Made by a program: the position numbers and the translations under genes. Below, one piece after another: positions 63,375-64,000 of a stretch of DNA of 64,000 nt (positions are counted from its first letter, which is position 1; each line of letters starts with the position of its first letter). The notes under the pieces are model-generated. The model had not been told where the DNA came from. It did no database searches and saw nothing but the letters and a program-made list of their open reading frames with translations. Source of the stretch: Aureobasidium sp. EXF-3400. Lineage: Eukaryota > Ascomycota > Dothideomycetes > Dothideales > Saccotheciaceae. Location: assembly GCA_024195585.1 (NCBI GenBank), contig SWBL01000016.1, positions 209,643 to 273,642 of the forward strand, read 5' to 3'.

Positions 63375-64000
63375 ATGCTCTCTAAGGTACGCCGCTTCTG
63401 GTGACATTCTCTACCTACCGGCAGACCCTGACCCTACTCTCCAGACGCTCCTTCGCGGCGCAAAGCCTGCACTTGCTGGTCCCTCGGTCGCTTCGCGCTG
63501 TCAGTAAACACCTCGACTCCAATGGCTACCCTTGATACAAGTACTGAACTCTGCCCACAGCCATGGCCACCACCGTCACCCAGGACATCTTCAGACCCAC
63601 CAAGTTTGGCGGCAAGTACACCGTCACCCTGATCCCTGGTGATGGTATCGGTGCCGAAGTCTCCGAGTCCGTCAAGCAGATCTTCAAGGCCGACAACGTC
63701 CCCATTGAGTGGGAGCAGGTCGATGTCACCGGTATCGAGACTGGTGACAAGCACTCTGAGGAGCTGTTCAGAGAGTCCATCGCTTCGCTCAAGCGCAACA
63801 AGCTCGGTCTCAAGGGTATCCTCCACACCCCCGTCGAGCGCTCTGGTCACCAGTCTTTCAACGTCGCCCTTCGTCAGGAGCTCGACATCTACGCCTCGAT
63901 CGTCCTGATCAAGAACATCCCCGGCTACGAGACCCGCCACAAGAACGTCGACTTCTGCATCATCCGTGAGAACACCGAGGGAGAGTACTCTGGCCTCGAG
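63375..64000 (+). CDS. IDH1: NAD+-dependent isocitrate dehydrogenase subunit 1, 5' part
   Basis: Exons 63375-63386 (MLSK), 63445-63499 and from 63561 to the window edge. The introns start GTACGC and GTCAGT and end TCCAG and CACAG, and the frame is continuous. The N-terminus (TLLRGAKPALAGPSVASRSM) is a mitochondrial presequence. The isocitrate/isopropylmalate dehydrogenase fold follows: YTVTLIPGDGIGAEVSESVK, LKGILHTPVERSGHQSFNVA, LRQELDIYAS and IIRENTEGEYSGLE. The NVALR and LDIYAS wording agrees with the regulatory Idh1 subunit, not Idh2. The octameric enzyme converts isocitrate to 2-oxoglutarate in the TCA cycle. The gene is cut by the window end. Confidence 0.93.

Overview
The window is nuclear DNA of a filamentous ascomycete (Pezizomycotina). 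Most genes are interrupted by 45-60 nt introns with GTRNGY donors, CTRAC-type branch points and YAG acceptors. The gene content is also fungal: Atg16, a Mnn1-family mannosyltransferase, a GLEYA adhesin, a Csi2-like membrane protein, Pmp3 and a Kex2-processed secreted repeat precursor. A Dothideomycete is my best guess, but that is inference. Bacterial features (operons, ribosome binding sites, CRISPR) are absent, and I found no convincing tRNA or rRNA.

Layout. 0-3.2 kb: 3' end of a type I DnaJ chaperone ending in a CaaX box, a degenerate ~312 bp tandem repeat, ATG16 and a DUF3632-like gene. 4.2-12.5 kb: four co-oriented paralogues of an F-box-like/LRR-like family. 13.7-18.5 kb: a co-oriented pair, an allantoate-permease-type MFS transporter and a GH78 alpha-L-rhamnosidase, probably a small rhamnoside-utilisation unit. 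18.5-25.8 kb: gene-poor, with a three-exon secreted protein, a broken secreted-protein fragment, an RraA-like aldolase gene that seems to have lost its C-terminus, and a small two-exon hydrophilic protein. 25.8-37.5 kb: GT71 mannosyltransferase, a frameshifted gene remnant, a Pmp3-type protein with an unusual tail, a YVPPH-motif protein, the U-box cyclophilin Cyp8/PPIL2 and eIF2B delta. 38.4-46.3 kb: a small repeat protein, a zinc-type oxidoreductase, a SET-domain protein, a GH16/Ser-rich/GLEYA cell-surface protein and a small cysteine-rich secreted protein. 46.3-51 kb: poorly coding DNA with a few orphan reading frames. 51.3-53 kb: a group II PLP decarboxylase. 53-55.4 kb: AT-rich DNA with a 14 bp minisatellite and a mutated direct repeat. 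55.5-64 kb: an Aim6-like phosphodiesterase, a lysine-rich probable nucleolar protein, the urease accessory protein UreD, a Csi2-like membrane protein, a secreted precursor with four tandem peptide repeats resembling an alpha-factor pheromone precursor, and the 5' part of IDH1.

The most interesting items are the alpha-factor-like precursor (61.8-62.4 kb), the GH16-GLEYA fusion whose GH16 catalytic motif lacks its second glutamate, the Pmp3 gene whose apparent stop codon lies in a 51 nt in-frame intron candidate, the three-repeat GQLYMSSC protein, and the truncated RraA gene beside an unrelated broken gene. All exon models come from reading splice signals and frame by eye and have no transcript support.
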